The notes: generated from the letters alone by a model not told the origin. Shown: positions 1 through 9,495, numbered from the stretch's first letter. The stretch: 64,000 nucleotides of DNA from G963665495 sp963667575 (GCA_963667575.2 CAXXHY010000024.1:144551-208550), one strand, 5' to 3'. Numbers and translations: made by a program.

Positions 1-1680
1 GGGGCCGGAACAGGCCGGGTTCATGCCCCAGACCCATGCGCCGGTGAATCCGCCTTTGTACATCCGGTCGATGAGCGGAATCCAGGAGTATTCGCTTGCC
101 TTCTGGTTTTCCAGCTTGGGCAAATACTTGTAGGAATCCTTGGGATCATCATCGGAGTACATGGCCTTGAGCAGGCTTGCGGAATACTTGGGATAGTTCT
201 GCCACCAGTTCGCGCTCATTGAGTCATTGCTCACGGGTGCGAACTTCTTGTTGTACTGGTCCAGAGTGTCCAGTCCTGCAAGCGGCGTTGCTATGTACCC
301 GGGGAGGATGTGGTAAAGAAGCGCGTAGTCGGTGGATCCCTGCACGTTGCATTCGCCGCGCAGTGCATTCACACCGCCACCGGCAATACCGATGTTGCCG
401 AGCATAAGCTGGATCATGGCCATGGCGCGGATGTTCTGCACACCAACGGAGTGCTGGGTCCAGCCCATTGCGTACATGATCGTGCCCGCTTTATCCGGAG
501 TGCCGGTCGCAGAGTACAGGTCATAGAGTTCGGTCAGATCCTCAGGGGAGATACCCGACATGTTCGAGACGTTTTCCAGTGTATAACGCTCGTAATGCTT
601 TTTCAGGATCTGGAATACGCAGCGCGGATGCTGCAGGGTTTTATCCTTCTTGGGAATCCCGTCGGCATCATATTCGAAGGCCCATTGGGACTTGTCATAC
701 GAGGAGGTCTTGGGATCAAATCCGGAAAAAAGGCCATCCTCAAAGGAGTATTTCTCGCCAACGATGAAAGACGCGTTGGTGTACTCGCGCATGTATTCGA
801 GGAAATAGCGCTCGTTATCGATAATGTACTTGATCATACCGCCGAGAACGGCGATATCAGAACCGGAACGAAGCGCAAAAAACTTGTCCGCCCGAGCGGA
901 AGTTCGCGTATAGCGCGGATCGACATGGATGATCTTTCCGCCCCTGGCCTGCGCTTTCAAAGCCCACTTGAAAGAAATGGGATGGTTTTCGGCAGCGTTG
1001 CTGCCCATAATCAAAATGCAATCACTGTTCTGAAGATCATTCCAGTGATTGGTCATCGCACCGCGTCCGAACGACTCTACCAGAGCCGCAACAGTTGCGC
1101 TGTGTCAGATACGGGCCTGATGTTCGAGATAGACGATTCCCTGGGCGCGCATGAAGGCGTGCATGGCGAAACACTCTTCATTGTCCAGTGCGGCGGAACC
1201 AAGGGAGGCCACTCCCATGTTGCGGTTGACGACCTGTCCCTTGTCGTTCTTTTCCTGAAAGGACTTGTCGCGGGAATCCTTGGCCAGCTTGGCGATACGC
1301 TTCTTGCACCACTCCCAGCTTTTTTCTTCCCACTCACCGGAATAGGGAGCGCGGTACAGACATTTGCCGTCGCGCAGGTCGTTCTCGGTCATCTGGATGG
1401 AGCTTGCGCCCTTTGCGCAGAGAGATCCTTCATTGATGGGGTGGTCGGGGTCGCCTTCCACATTGATGGCGCGCTTGGTATCCAGGGATGTGGTGACTAT
1501 CAGCCCACAACCTACAGAGCAGTAAGCGCAAACAGAGGTGGTTTCCTTGCTGCGGTTCATCTTCATCTTCGCGATTTTCTTGATGGCCGCTTCCGCAGGC
1601 GCCATACCGAGGCCGGAAAAGGCCACGCTAAGCGCCGTAGCTGAAGACAGCTTCACGAAGTCTCGGCGGTTCAGTTTCAT
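1..1680 (-). CDS. fdhA: Formate dehydrogenase alpha subunit, selenocysteine-containing (C-terminus cut by window edge)
   Basis: Catalytic molybdopterin/tungstopterin subunit of a periplasmic formate dehydrogenase that oxidises formate to CO2. The N-terminus has a Tat signal (RRDFVKLSS, residues 5-13). It is followed by the [4Fe-4S] cysteines C51, C54, C58 and C88 in the order CxxCxxxC...C. The reading frame meets TGA at 1105-1107 (residue 192) after EHQARI. It continues without interruption in the same frame as HSATVAALVESFGRGAM and then NHPISFKWA, exactly where formate dehydrogenases carry the active-site selenocysteine. I therefore read through the TGA to the window edge. Coding is minus strand, and the protein lies 22 nt downstream of a 76-aa gene with which it probably forms an operon. 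The remaining C-terminal part and the partner subunits lie left of the window. Confidence 0.93.
1072..1088 (-). promoter_or_regulatory. Candidate bacterial SECIS hairpin after the UGA codon
   Basis: Starting 16 nt after the in-frame TGA of fdhA, the mRNA can fold a 7-bp stem (arms GCGGCTCT-side and AGAGTCG-side) with a GGU apical loop. Bacterial SECIS elements lie at this distance and present a GGU-type loop to SelB. The pairing is visible by eye and includes one G-U pair. No folding calculation was done. Confidence 0.45.
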
Positions 1681-1702
1681 TCAATGCTCCTAAGAAATGT
1701 AG

Positions 1703-1933
1703 TTATCGTCCTCGAATCTCACGACTGAGCACGGTGAGCAGTCTGTACCCGGAAAGCGAAACGGAAGACTCATAAAGCGGTATGTCTTCATTGAAAGGGA
1801 CCACAGCCCAGGTATGAACCCGGACGTGGAGCGTTTCGGCATACGCTTCACAAGCTTCAAACGACATACCGAGTCCGCCAAAGGGGAAATCGGCTGTCTT
1901 GCTGGTGGATATAGATTGTTCGTGTTGTGCCAT
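1703..1933 (-). CDS. Small protein upstream of formate dehydrogenase
   Basis: A 76-aa soluble protein of unknown function, with residues such as ADFPFGGLGMSFEACEAY and VHTWAVVPFNED. I chose the ATG at 1933 because it sits 5 nt after a strong Shine-Dalgarno sequence (GGAGGTG). The longer upstream extension has no such site. It ends 22 nt before fdhA on the same strand, so co-transcription with the dehydrogenase is likely. It has no signal peptide, cysteine cluster or membrane segment. I do not recognise the family, and a role in formate dehydrogenase maturation or regulation is only a guess from position. Confidence 0.6.
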   Translation of the reverse strand: MAQHEQSISTSKTADFPFGGLGMSFEACEAYAETLHVRVHTWAVVPFNEDIPLYESSVSLSGYRLLTVLSREIRGR

Positions 1934-2133
1934 AATGCACCTCCATGGCCTTAGCCTTTGTGTTATCTTCACAAAAAGCCTTTTTCCCATATGAAATAAT
2001 GAGATAAAAGGCAATGAGCATTTCTTTTCATCAAAGTTTTCTGCTACTTAAATATGTTTCCTTACAAAAAAATGAGAAAGGAAAGTAAGTTGAGACAAGA
2101 GAAGCGGTCTATAACGGGTACTGCGCCCCCTGG

Positions 2134-2193
2134 AAATGAAAAAAGGGGGTATGACTTGTTGTCATAACCCCTTGTAATTTCAATTGGAGCTGA
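2134..2193 (-). repeat. Degenerate ssrA (tmRNA) 3'-end/terminator remnant
   Basis: About 60 bases match the junction at 23.10-23.16 kb. The shared parts are an A-run, a GGGGT-ATGAC-loop-GTCAT-AACCCC hairpin (2145-2171), a TTTCa spacer and GGAGCTG, the last being the tmRNA acceptor-arm sequence. After GGAGCTG the similarity stops, so most of the ssrA end is lost. On the minus strand the hairpin is followed by six T's and can act as a Rho-independent terminator, here also serving purT. The 2015-2351 gap contains nothing else I can identify. Confidence 0.5.
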
Positions 2194-2351
2194 AAAAAAT
2201 TAAACTTCGGACATCTTTAATGCCCTGCCGGAGAATCGGTGTCCTGCACTCCAAATGTATTGAACGTTCTTATTGTCTGCCAACACAAAACAGGTCCGCC
2301 GGAGCTGTGGCCAGGGGCGATCATCAGTCTCAAAGTTGGTTCAATGTATCT

Positions 2352-3533
2352 TTAATATGAGAGAGTTACAGCAGAAGAAACTCTTTTGGCCTTGTCCACA
2401 GCACTTGTAACGTCGTCGGCAAGTGCCAAAGCGACACCAAGACGACGGACTCCTGCGCATTGGCCTTTTCCGAAAATCAAAATCTTCGTATCCGCCTCAC
2501 GAAGCGCAACATCAACGCCCTCAAAGGCGGGCTTGTCTGATGTGCCGTTGGACAAAATCACACTCGAAGCGGCGGCTCCATATTGACGAATACCCGGAAT
2601 CGGCAAGCCCAGGACAGCTCTCACATGCAGGGCAAATTCACTCAGATCCTGAGAGATGACCGTCACTAACCCCGTATCGTGCGGGCGCGGAGAAACTTCG
2701 CTGAAGATGACATCGCCATCTTTGATAAAAAGCTCGACCCCAAAAAGGCCGCGCCCACCTAAAGCGTCCGTGATCCTGCGCGCGTATTCCTGTGCTTTCG
2801 CAAGGGTAGCCTCACTCATGGGTTGCGGCTGCCAGGATTCACGGTAATCCCCGTTTTCCTGTCTGTGCCCGATCGGCTCGCAAAACGTTGTTCCATCAAC
2901 GTGGCGGACTGTTAACAGGGTTATCTCGTAATCAAAAGGGACAAATTTTTCGATAATGATCCGCCCTTTTCCCGTGCGTCCGCCAGACTGGGAATACTCC
3001 CAGGCTTTTTGGATATCAGCCTCACTTTTCACAGTGGATTGCCCTTTTCCTGAGGAGCTCATGACAGGCTTGACCACACAGGGGATACCGAGTTCAGCCA
3101 CTGCCGCCTGGTATTCTTCTTCCGTATCGGCAAAGCGGTAAGGCGATGTGGGCAGACCGACCTCCTCGGCGGCAAGACGCCGAATGCCTTCACGATCCAT
3201 TGTCAGCCTGGTCGCATTGGCAGTGGGGACAACATTGAATCCCTCTTTTTCGAGCTCGACCAAGGTGGCCGTAGCAATAGCCTCGATCTCCGGCACAATA
3301 TAATCCGGCTTCTCTTCTGTAATAACCCGGCGAAGCGCATCACCATCCAGCATGGACATGGTATACGAGCGGTGCGCCACCTGCATGGCAGGAGCATCTT
3401 CATAGCGATCAACCACGATAACCTCTATGCCAAGACGCTGCGCTTCAATCACAACTTCCTTGCCAAGTTCGCCACCACCAAGAAGCATCATCTTCTTTGC
3501 TGATGCAGTTTTGGCTGTTCCTAATAGTGTCAT
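2352..3533 (-). CDS. purT: Formate-dependent phosphoribosylglycinamide formyltransferase PurT
   Basis: ATP-grasp enzyme that makes formyl-GAR from GAR, formate and ATP, the folate-independent route for step 3 of purine synthesis. The 393-aa length is normal for PurT. Family features are visible in order: the N-terminal nucleotide-fold start (KMMLLGGGELGKEVVIEAQRLG), the R(x)AAEE-type ATP-grasp entry, the glycine-rich loop VMSSSGKGQS, GLFGVELFIKDGDVIFSEVSPRPHDTG in the active site, and the C-terminal ILIFGKGQC segment. It ends close to the terminator-like hairpin at 2145-2171. It lies near a formate dehydrogenase, so both touch the formate pool, but they are not in one operon. Confidence 0.95.
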   Translation of the reverse strand: MTLLGTAKTASAKKMMLLGGGELGKEVVIEAQRLGIEVIVVDRYEDAPAMQVAHRSYTMSMLDGDALRRVITEEKPDYIVPEIEAIATATLVELEKEGFNVVPTANATRLTMDREGIRRLAAEEVGLPTSPYRFADTEEEYQAAVAELGIPCVVKPVMSSSGKGQSTVKSEADIQKAWEYSQSGGRTGKGRIIIEKFVPFDYEITLLTVRHVDGTTFCEPIGHRQENGDYRESWQPQPMSEATLAKAQEYARRITDALGGRGLFGVELFIKDGDVIFSEVSPRPHDTGLVTVISQDLSEFALHVRAVLGLPIPGIRQYGAAASSVILSNGTSDKPAFEGVDVALREADTKILIFGKGQCAGVRRLGVALALADDVTSAVDKAKRVSSAVTLSY

Positions 3534-3666
3534 AGTAAATCCCTTTGAATTGATTAAAGTGATGCGCTACACAGAGACACCTCTATGTCAGATTTTCCCT
3601 GAACTTGAAAGGATTTCTCTTTTCGGTTTCAGAATCAGAGAACTGGACTTGCTTGCAAGGATCCGT

Positions 3667-4680
3667 TCAGTTAACGCGTTCAGCTTCCGGAAATGTCCAT
3701 GAGCCGTTCAGAATCTCCTCCTGGGGCTGATACATCCGTACGAGGTAGTTCCACCCCGGTGTTATGGGCAAAAAATTGCTTTGAGAGGGATCGCCGCCAA
3801 AATGGATCGTCACAGAGCCGTCGGAATTCCTCTTGGCGCTCAGGTTATTCACGGAGTAGGCGTTCCAGTCGTTTTTCTCCATAAACCCTTTGGAGTTGTA
3901 GACAGTAACGGAGTAAAACCCCTGCACTGGAACATTTTGCGCCACGGTCAGGGTGTAGGGTGTTTTTCCGTCGTTCTTTTCAGGTGTCACATTGACATAA
4001 TACGCGGCGTACTCGGGAAGCCCTCCCCAGCCATAGGCCGTACCCAGTAGATGGTCCAGGGAATCGACCTGTTTTGCATTACCAAACATGCCGTTGGTAT
4101 TGGATTTGGTCGCGGCCAGAACATTGACGGCGTCACGCAGCCGGACAAGCGATGCCGTATCCCACTCCGGCACAGCGAAAGTACCCGGGTTCTTTTGCCG
4201 CACAATTATCTGATCCTGCAGTTGGTTGGCCGCCTTCACGTCAGCCGGGTCATTCGCGTCAATAAACGTGCGAAACAGCAAACAAAGATAAGGCGTACCC
4301 ACCGTGTCTCTGGTAAAGGTGAATTCCCCCTGTCCGTTTTCCACCGCCAGCGTGTACTGATCCTGGTTAAGGACCTGCATGGACTGATACCGCCCCTTGC
4401 CGTCGGGCTTCACAATGGTCACGGGCTCCGTAAGGTCGAATACGCCCACGGAATAGATCGTGTCGCGGTTCATGCGAATCACATTCTGCCTGTCGATCCG
4501 GGTGGGCCTGCGAACATGGAGCAACTTCCCAAAAGCTCCGTTTTTGACGTAACGCTGAAAAGTCGTATCTGTTTCGGCCCGGACAAAATTGTCCACCGTC
4601 ACTTTTTCCGCCGCCTTGGCGAAAAGCGGAGCAAAAACAAGACACCCCGTTGCCGCAAGAAAACACAAGAATCGTTTCAT
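3667..4680 (-). CDS. Secreted DUF1254/DUF1214 protein
   Basis: A 337-aa protein with a clear cleavable signal peptide (MKRFLCFLAATG...FAKAA), so it is periplasmic. The body carries DUF1254 then DUF1214 features: VRPTRIDR-type and NRDTIYS motifs near the start (NVIRMNRDTIYSVGVFDL), a GGLPEYAAYYVNV segment, and the C-terminal GFYSVTVYN...NAYSVNN and LPITPGWNYLVRMYQP motifs. The biochemical function of the family is not established. It is monocistronic as far as the sequence shows; the gap to purT is about 130 bp. Confidence 0.88.
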   Translation of the reverse strand: MKRFLCFLAATGCLVFAPLFAKAAEKVTVDNFVRAETDTTFQRYVKNGAFGKLLHVRRPTRIDRQNVIRMNRDTIYSVGVFDLTEPVTIVKPDGKGRYQSMQVLNQDQYTLAVENGQGEFTFTRDTVGTPYLCLLFRTFIDANDPADVKAANQLQDQIIVRQKNPGTFAVPEWDTASLVRLRDAVNVLAATKSNTNGMFGNAKQVDSLDHLLGTAYGWGGLPEYAAYYVNVTPEKNDGKTPYTLTVAQNVPVQGFYSVTVYNSKGFMEKNDWNAYSVNNLSAKRNSDGSVTIHFGGDPSQSNFLPITPGWNYLVRMYQPQEEILNGSWTFPEAERVN

Positions 4681-5209
4681 TCTTTTCCCTTTTTATTGAT
4701 CCATTCAAACCCATTGTAATTGACGGAAAGGTCACCTCCGATTTGCTACAGAACACACCCCGGCAGGTTGCAACACATCGCTCTAGCAGCGCCAGGAAGA
4801 AAGCATTTTTCCCTCGTACGCTCCAAAACAGGAACTCACCGGGCACGCCACCATTGTCCGGAGGACATTGTCAGGCACATTGCAGACACTTTGCCCAAGA
4901 CTATGGTTATCAACTCTATAATACGGGGTACAGCATACGAATGAGGCCGAGAGAATACCATCGGCATTGCCGATGATAAGCGTTGTTATCAGCAGATGAT
5001 CCGCAATATGGTAGATCAGGGGAAAAAATGCAATGTCGGCGGAGTTCAGGCGATGGCGCAGCAGAGGCTTGAAGCGGGCGGAACTGACGCGGCGGGTATG
5101 TTATCTTTGGGGCATCTTAACCAGAAACGGATTTTTTTGGGGATTTGGAGGCTATAAACGGGGCTTGGCGACTAAAACACCAAGGCGATTCATTATGGCA
5201 ACGTGCTCT
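4681..5209. other. Intergenic region, 529 bp, possible coding debris
   Basis: No convincing gene. A short plus-strand open stretch at about 4965-5155 reads like protein (TIGIADDKRC, VGGVQAMAQQRLEAGG, LSLGHLNQKR), but it has no start, no ribosome site and no recognisable family. It may be the tail of a decayed gene. Confidence 0.3.
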
Positions 5210-5536
5210 TCACGCACTCAAGAGCCGCCGCTGCAGCAAAGTCTGCAGGTCCCGGCGTCCATCGGCAATCAGCATCACGTACGCGCTCTTGCCCGTAACC
5301 TGGTAGATGATGCGGTATGGCTTGAAAAGTAGCTCGCGAAACTGCCTGATGCCCACGGCTTTGAGTTCTACAGGATACGCACCGCCAGCGGATAATTGTG
5401 CTGGCCCCTGGAAAGACTTTTCGATCTGGTCCAACACGTACGCTGCACTCTCTTCGGAATCATGGGCGGCAATATAGCCGTAAATATCCTCAAGATCACG
5501 GACCGCATCCGCAGTCAGGAGCACATCAAAAGCCAT
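5210..5536 (-). CDS. parE: ParE/RelE-superfamily toxin
   Basis: Toxin of a type II toxin-antitoxin pair, 108 aa, with the usual ParE-like order: FDVLLTADAVRDLEDIYGYIA at the N-terminus, then GIRQFRELLFKPYRIIYQV, and a C-terminal LIADGRRDLQTLLQRRLL. I use the ATG at 5536, which overlaps the antitoxin stop as TGATG. Expression is therefore coupled to the antitoxin gene just upstream. ParE proteins poison gyrase and RelE proteins cut mRNA; the sequence alone does not decide which. Confidence 0.9.
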   Translation of the reverse strand: MAFDVLLTADAVRDLEDIYGYIAAHDSEESAAYVLDQIEKSFQGPAQLSAGGAYPVELKAVGIRQFRELLFKPYRIIYQVTGKSAYVMLIADGRRDLQTLLQRRLLSA

Positions 5537-5811
5537 CAACGCACTTCCTTGCGCTCCCGCAAACGCTGAATGGCGTCTGCGGCAGGCACAACCTTGCCCT
5601 CCTCGATCTGCCGATTGCCTAGCGCCAGAATTTTCAGCAATGCCAGTGTATCCTGAGTCTGCTCATAACTGGCGATGTCCTGAATCACCGCTTTGGCCTC
5701 GCCATTCTGGGTAATAACCAATGGCTCCCCCTGCTCGGGCAAAGTCCGGATGATCTCCGCGGCATGCGCCTTGAGATAACTAATGGGCTTGATCTGGCTG
5801 GAAAGCTTCAT
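5536..5811 (-). CDS. Phd/YefM-family antitoxin
   Basis: Antitoxin partner, 91 aa. The N-terminal ISYLKAHAAEIIRTLPEQGEPLVITQNGEAKAVIQDIASYE segment is the Phd/YefM DNA-binding fold, and the C-terminal part would wrap the toxin. The ATG at 5811 follows GAGGTG at proper spacing. It is the first gene of the pair and, as in other such systems, probably represses its own promoter through the palindrome at 5835-5860. Confidence 0.9.
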   Translation of the reverse strand: MKLSSQIKPISYLKAHAAEIIRTLPEQGEPLVITQNGEAKAVIQDIASYEQTQDTLALLKILALGNRQIEEGKVVPAADAIQRLRERKEVR

Positions 5812-5834
5812 GAACACCTCGCAGTTTGTCAGTC

Positions 5835-5860
5835 AGACTAAATATAGTCTTAATTTAGTC
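5835..5860. promoter_or_regulatory. Probable TA operator palindrome
   Basis: AGACTA-AATA-TAGTCT is a perfect 6-bp inverted repeat, followed directly by another half-like TTTAGT. It sits 24 bases before the antitoxin start, where Phd/YefM autorepression sites usually lie. Confidence 0.65.
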
Positions 5861-5909
5861 CGCCGGCAAGTGTGAGGTGGAAGGATGTTCTGAGTAAATT
5901 GTTGCCAGG

Positions 5910-6293
5910 CTAAACGGACATCGAAAGATTATGCTCTTTGTTCACATTTTCCAAAATTGAAAGAGAATTTTCAGCTGTAATATCGTAGGAAAGACCTTTT
6001 TCAAGCAATAACAAGTCCCTGCTCTTCACATGAAGTGTGGCTAGGGCACTCACAAGATTTCTCAATAAGCCTTGAGTTCCATATCTATTAAGAAGTTTTA
6101 CGTCTCTAGCAAGAGCATTCAAAGAATTGTGCAAAGTATATAAGTGTATTCGCTCCCGCTTTTGTTCATTCTTCGCATCTGCAGTGCGTTCTTTGAAGTC
6201 ATCTATAATTCTAAAAAAAAGATTGCGGTCGTTATAATTCTTAGGTCACAGGGAGTCGGTTATATCTTTTGATTTAAACGGATTGAAATGCAT
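5910..6293 (-). pseudogene. Truncated, stop-interrupted copy of the 486-aa gene at 19.5-21.0 kb
   Basis: Reading minus strand from the ATG at 6293 gives MHFNPFKSKD..., then a TGA at 6246-6248, then in the same frame PKNYNDRNLFFRIID, LNRYGTQGL and LATLHVKSRDLLLLEKG, ending at 5910. Each piece aligns in order with the first ~125 residues of the intact protein at 19533-20993 (MFFNLFRSRD, PKSYDDRNFILRMID, INRYGAQGL, LVSLHCKSIRLLLLEKD). The last three quarters of the gene are missing. The function of the family is unknown. The pair indicates that the 2-8 kb and 8-23 kb segments share ancestry. Confidence 0.8.
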
Positions 6294-6437
6294 ATTTTCC
6301 ACTATTATTTATTAGTAGTTCATATTGAATAACGTACTTATAAAATTTTGAACATGATAATATTATGTTAATCTTATTTACTTTACCTATTATTACAAAA
6401 AATAATTCTTATTCATCTTTTGTATATTTTAACAATC

Positions 6438-7769
6438 TTATTGCGATAAATTAAAATTATCACTTTTCTCTATTATTTTCTTATCACTTTTATTACCGTT
6501 ATGCGATTTACCCCATAGATCTACAACTTCTATCCTATGGCAATGTTCTGACATATATTGAAATTTATCATAATTTTTTGTAAACATTTTAGCATTCAAA
6601 AGGTCATTATATTCCTTTTCTGGCAGAAAAGAGACTAGTATTGGTAAAAAATCTATTAGTGAAATGACTAGTAAAATACAAATAAAATACACTCCTTTTA
6701 TCCCTGAAGAAAAAGCACTTTTTATCAAAATAAAATGCCTAGCTAAAATGTCACTATCTTGATTTTGCTTTTTATTCTTTATTTCTTCTCTTATAAAATT
6801 TCTAATTTCTTTAGTTTCATCCTCAATTGTCTTAATCCTTTCTTTATCAGCAGTTACATCGTTATATGTACTTGTCATTTTTTCTTTCAACTCATCCTTG
6901 CGTTTGTTAATTGTGTTATATATTACATTTTTTGTAGGATCAGAAGAGTTTACCTTGCTTCCTTTTTTTCTACCCGTTCCTTCCTGCATTGCATCTTTAC
7001 TAATTTCATCAAAATCCTTTGAAATAGTTTTATATTCTTCTTCGTGGGTAGTTAGCGTAGCTTGCCTTTGTTTTTTTTCATTTATTAGTTCATTATATCT
7101 CTTATGATCAGCAATCCTCTTCTCTAATGAATCTTCAGTAGATTTTTCATAAATGTGATTTCTGACCGTTGAGCTAAAAATAAAATCTGCAGGTATGAAA
7201 GAAAAGACAAATGAAAGAATGCATATTGAAAATACACGAAATATAATCAATAAGATTTTACTACTTTTTAAAACAACAATGGTTATATCAAAAATCAATA
7301 TAGATATTGGTATTAGTGAAACTATTAATAAAGCTTGCGGCCAAGCCGTAAATAGCTTCTCTCCAAAAGACATTGATAGAATTATAATACAGGTAGTAGA
7401 CCACGCAAAAGGAATTAAAACAGAAAATGACTTAATATACCGTATTAATTTAGATAAATTACCAAGATAAGCAAAACATGAAAAGTCCGTACCAATAAAC
7501 ATAAGAGGTATACGAAGAGCGACGTTGCCCCAGAGATGAGAAGACAGATCAACAGTACTATACCTCTTTTCTTTTTCTTTTTTAATGAAATATTCAAATA
7601 TAGATTTTACAAGATACTTAACAATTTTTACAATAAAATAAAAAAAAATTGATATAATAATTACAGTTATTACTACATTTAAAACTGTATACTCCTTTAG
7701 CTGTGAAGAAATGAAAGGAAGAAAGTTCGTTAACATATCTACCAATTCTTGAAAGAATCGAGTCTGCAT
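6438..7769 (-). CDS. DUF4407-like integral membrane protein
   Basis: A 443-aa, very AT-rich gene. The layout is a first membrane helix (VVITVIIISIFFYFIVKIV), three more N-terminal helices, then about 150 residues of charged coiled coil (EKRIADHKRYNELINEKKQRQ... to KEIRNFIREEIKNKK), and a last helix (GVYFICILLVISLIDFLPILVSFL). This four-helix-plus-long-coil plan resembles DUF4407 proteins, whose role is unknown. I start at the ATG at 7769, just after a G-run that can serve as ribosome site. Base composition unlike purT and DUF1254 suggests it arrived by transfer. Confidence 0.65.
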   Translation of the reverse strand: MQTRFFQELVDMLTNFLPFISSQLKEYTVLNVVITVIIISIFFYFIVKIVKYLVKSIFEYFIKKEKEKRYSTVDLSSHLWGNVALRIPLMFIGTDFSCFAYLGNLSKLIRYIKSFSVLIPFAWSTTCIIILSMSFGEKLFTAWPQALLIVSLIPISILIFDITIVVLKSSKILLIIFRVFSICILSFVFSFIPADFIFSSTVRNHIYEKSTEDSLEKRIADHKRYNELINEKKQRQATLTTHEEEYKTISKDFDEISKDAMQEGTGRKKGSKVNSSDPTKNVIYNTINKRKDELKEKMTSTYNDVTADKERIKTIEDETKEIRNFIREEIKNKKQNQDSDILARHFILIKSAFSSGIKGVYFICILLVISLIDFLPILVSFLPEKEYNDLLNAKMFTKNYDKFQYMSEHCHRIEVVDLWGKSHNGNKSDKKIIEKSDNFNLSQ

Positions 7770-7862
7770 TTTCCCCCCCAAAATAATAAAATAGAATATA
7801 ATGAACTATAATCGTTAGAAATTTCAGTTAGCAACGTGCCTACTATAAAAATCTCATAGCCC

Positions 7863-8053
7863 CATTCTGAAACATCCTGAAACCAATCCCCCCAACTTCA
7901 CAAAAAAATCTCAATAAGTAGCACCAAACTGGTACAGTAGACCATAGAAACGAAAAAAGGCTGTTCACCTTGTTCAGGTAAACAGCCTTTTTTCTACGGG
8001 AAATTTCTGGTGGAGCTGGAGGGAATCGAACCCACGACCTCTTGAATGCCATT
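7863..8053 (-). repeat. Island junction 1: ssrA 3' end, terminator and flanking arm sites
   Basis: Direct repeat of 23017-23193. The right 53 bases (8001-8053) are identical in both copies. Read on the minus strand they end in CAGCTCCACCA, the tmRNA/tRNA acceptor end, preceded by a GGTTCGATT T-loop. A hairpin with T-run (7953-7993) follows as the ssrA terminator. The 5' bulk of ssrA is absent. ssrA 3' ends are classical integration sites for tyrosine recombinases. To the left a degenerate pair of arm repeats (7919-7936) is present. Confidence 0.8.
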
Positions 8054-8172
8054 CAATTTTTTAGTACACATCTTATCTAAGAATATTTCACATAACCATT
8101 TATTTTTCTGAATTTTCTTGCTAAAGAAGTTCAGAACACATCACAAAATTTCAGCTCATTTTGGCTAAAAAG

Positions 8173-8190
8173 TGGTACCAAAGTGGTACC
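8173..8190 (+). promoter_or_regulatory. Integrase arm-type repeat (TGGTACC pair) at junction 1
   Basis: Two TGGTACC units 10-11 bp apart lie just before the integrase start at 8210. Similar pairs occur at 7919-7936 (degenerate), 23071-23088 and 23336-23353, always flanking the ssrA core. Helical phasing and position suit arm-binding sites of a tyrosine integrase, which could also autoregulate its gene here. Confidence 0.5.
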
Positions 8191-8209
8191 AGTAGATCAC
8201 GAGGACAGC

Positions 8210-9495
8210 ATGGCAAAAGATACGCGCAAATGGACCACCTCTAAGAAATTTCCAGGCGTACGCTGGTACCAGCACCCTACCCGGAAGAACGGCGTACAGT
8301 ACGACAAATGTTTCTGCCTGCGATACCTGGCAGACGGGAAACGCTTTCAACCTTCGCTGGGCTGGGCAAGTCAGGGATGGACAGAACAGAAAGCCGCTCT
8401 GGAGCTGGCCAAACTGAAGGATGCCTACAAAACTGGTGAAGGCGATTACTCGCTTGCAGAGAAACGGGAGAAAGCCAAAGAGAAGAAGCGCCAGGAAGAA
8501 CAAAAACGCGAAGCTGAAAAAGTCGCTGCTATTACTTTTGCTGAATTCTGGGAAAAAGAGTACTGGCCAGCGCAGAAACACAAAGCAGCGGGCTCGCTTA
8601 CGGCAGAGAACGGATTCTACAATAATTGGCTTTACCCAATTATCGGGAAATTGCCCTTGGCCTCAATCACCCCTGGACAGTTGACGCCCATCAAGAACAA
8701 GATGCTTGAAGCCGACAAAGCACCTTCAACTATCAAATACGCCCTGGCTGTGTTCTCGCAGGTCTGGAATATGGCCAAGCGGGAAGGCATCGTTACGACA
8801 GACTGCCCGAGCAAAAATGTCAGCCTCCCAAAAGTCGACAATCGCCGGATGCGCTTCCTGACGCCCGAGGAAAGCGAACAGCTTCTTGCCGTACTCAAGG
8901 AAAAAGTCCCTGCAAGTGCATGACATGTCCTTGCTCGCTCTCCATTGCGGCCTGCGGTTCGGTGAAATCGCCCCAATTGACTTGGGATCATGTGATCTTT
9001 ATAGCAGAAACTCTGTACATCATGGACCCCAAAAATAAAAGCTTTGAACCAGGACAGCTTTCCTGACAAAAAGGACGTTTAAAAATGCTTCAAGTGCGAA
9101 GAGCAAAATATTTGCTAGATAGCAATCTCATTTTCCCGGAGTAAGAAAGGCACCATCCAAACCGATGTTTCCAAAACCTTCCCCCGTACGGTCAACGAAA
9201 TGTTCAACCAGGGAATCACCGACCCCAGGCAAAAAGTCTGCTTCCACACCCTGCGCCACTCCTTTGCAAGCTGGCTGGTCCAACGTAGCGTTGATCTCTA
9301 CAGTGTAAAAAGAACTTATGGGGCATGCGACATTCAAAATGACGCAAAAGATATAGCCACTTGTCGCCGGAGGGGTTGCGTAAGGCTGCGGCAATGATAG
9401 AAGGGGGAAAAATGATATTCACCTTTGAATCTTTACTGCGACATTGTTCAGGAACGCTACCAATTACCCTTTTTTGTTTTCGTAAAAACTTTTAG
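8210..9495 (+). pseudogene. int: Phage-type tyrosine integrase, multiply frameshifted
   Basis: Starts MAKDTRKWTTSKKFPGVRWYQHP after GAGGAC and reads to residue 237. Near 8900 an apparent extra A in an A-run throws the frame; the other frame resumes HDMSLLALHCGLRFGEIA with the first catalytic Arg. A further shift gives TWDHVIFIAETLYIMDPKNK. After a break, FHTLRHSFASWL (9241-9280) supplies the H-x-x-R box. LMGHATFKMTQ and YSHLSPEGLRKAAAMIEGG follow in changing frames. All domains are recognisable but no single frame survives, so the enzyme is almost certainly inactive. It lies directly beside the left junction, as island integrases do. Confidence 0.88.

Noticed and set aside
310..1644. Long plus-strand open frame (444 codons) opposite formate dehydrogenase
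   Set aside because: It is the antisense shadow of fdhA; the minus strand shows the conserved FeS cysteines, Tat signal and selenocysteine context.
2352..4680. purT and the DUF1254 gene as island cargo
   Set aside because: They lie right of the degenerate ssrA remnant at 2.13 kb, but look like ordinary chromosomal genes and have no mobility genes around them; I could not decide and do not claim it.
4965..5155. Short protein-like stretch (VGGVQAMAQQRLEAGG ...)
   Set aside because: No start, no ribosome site, no recognised family, so not called as a gene.
7990..8055. Apparent tRNA/tmRNA gene
   Set aside because: Only the acceptor/T-arm end is present; no anticodon arm, D arm or tmRNA body can be found beside it. 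Same for 23141-23193.
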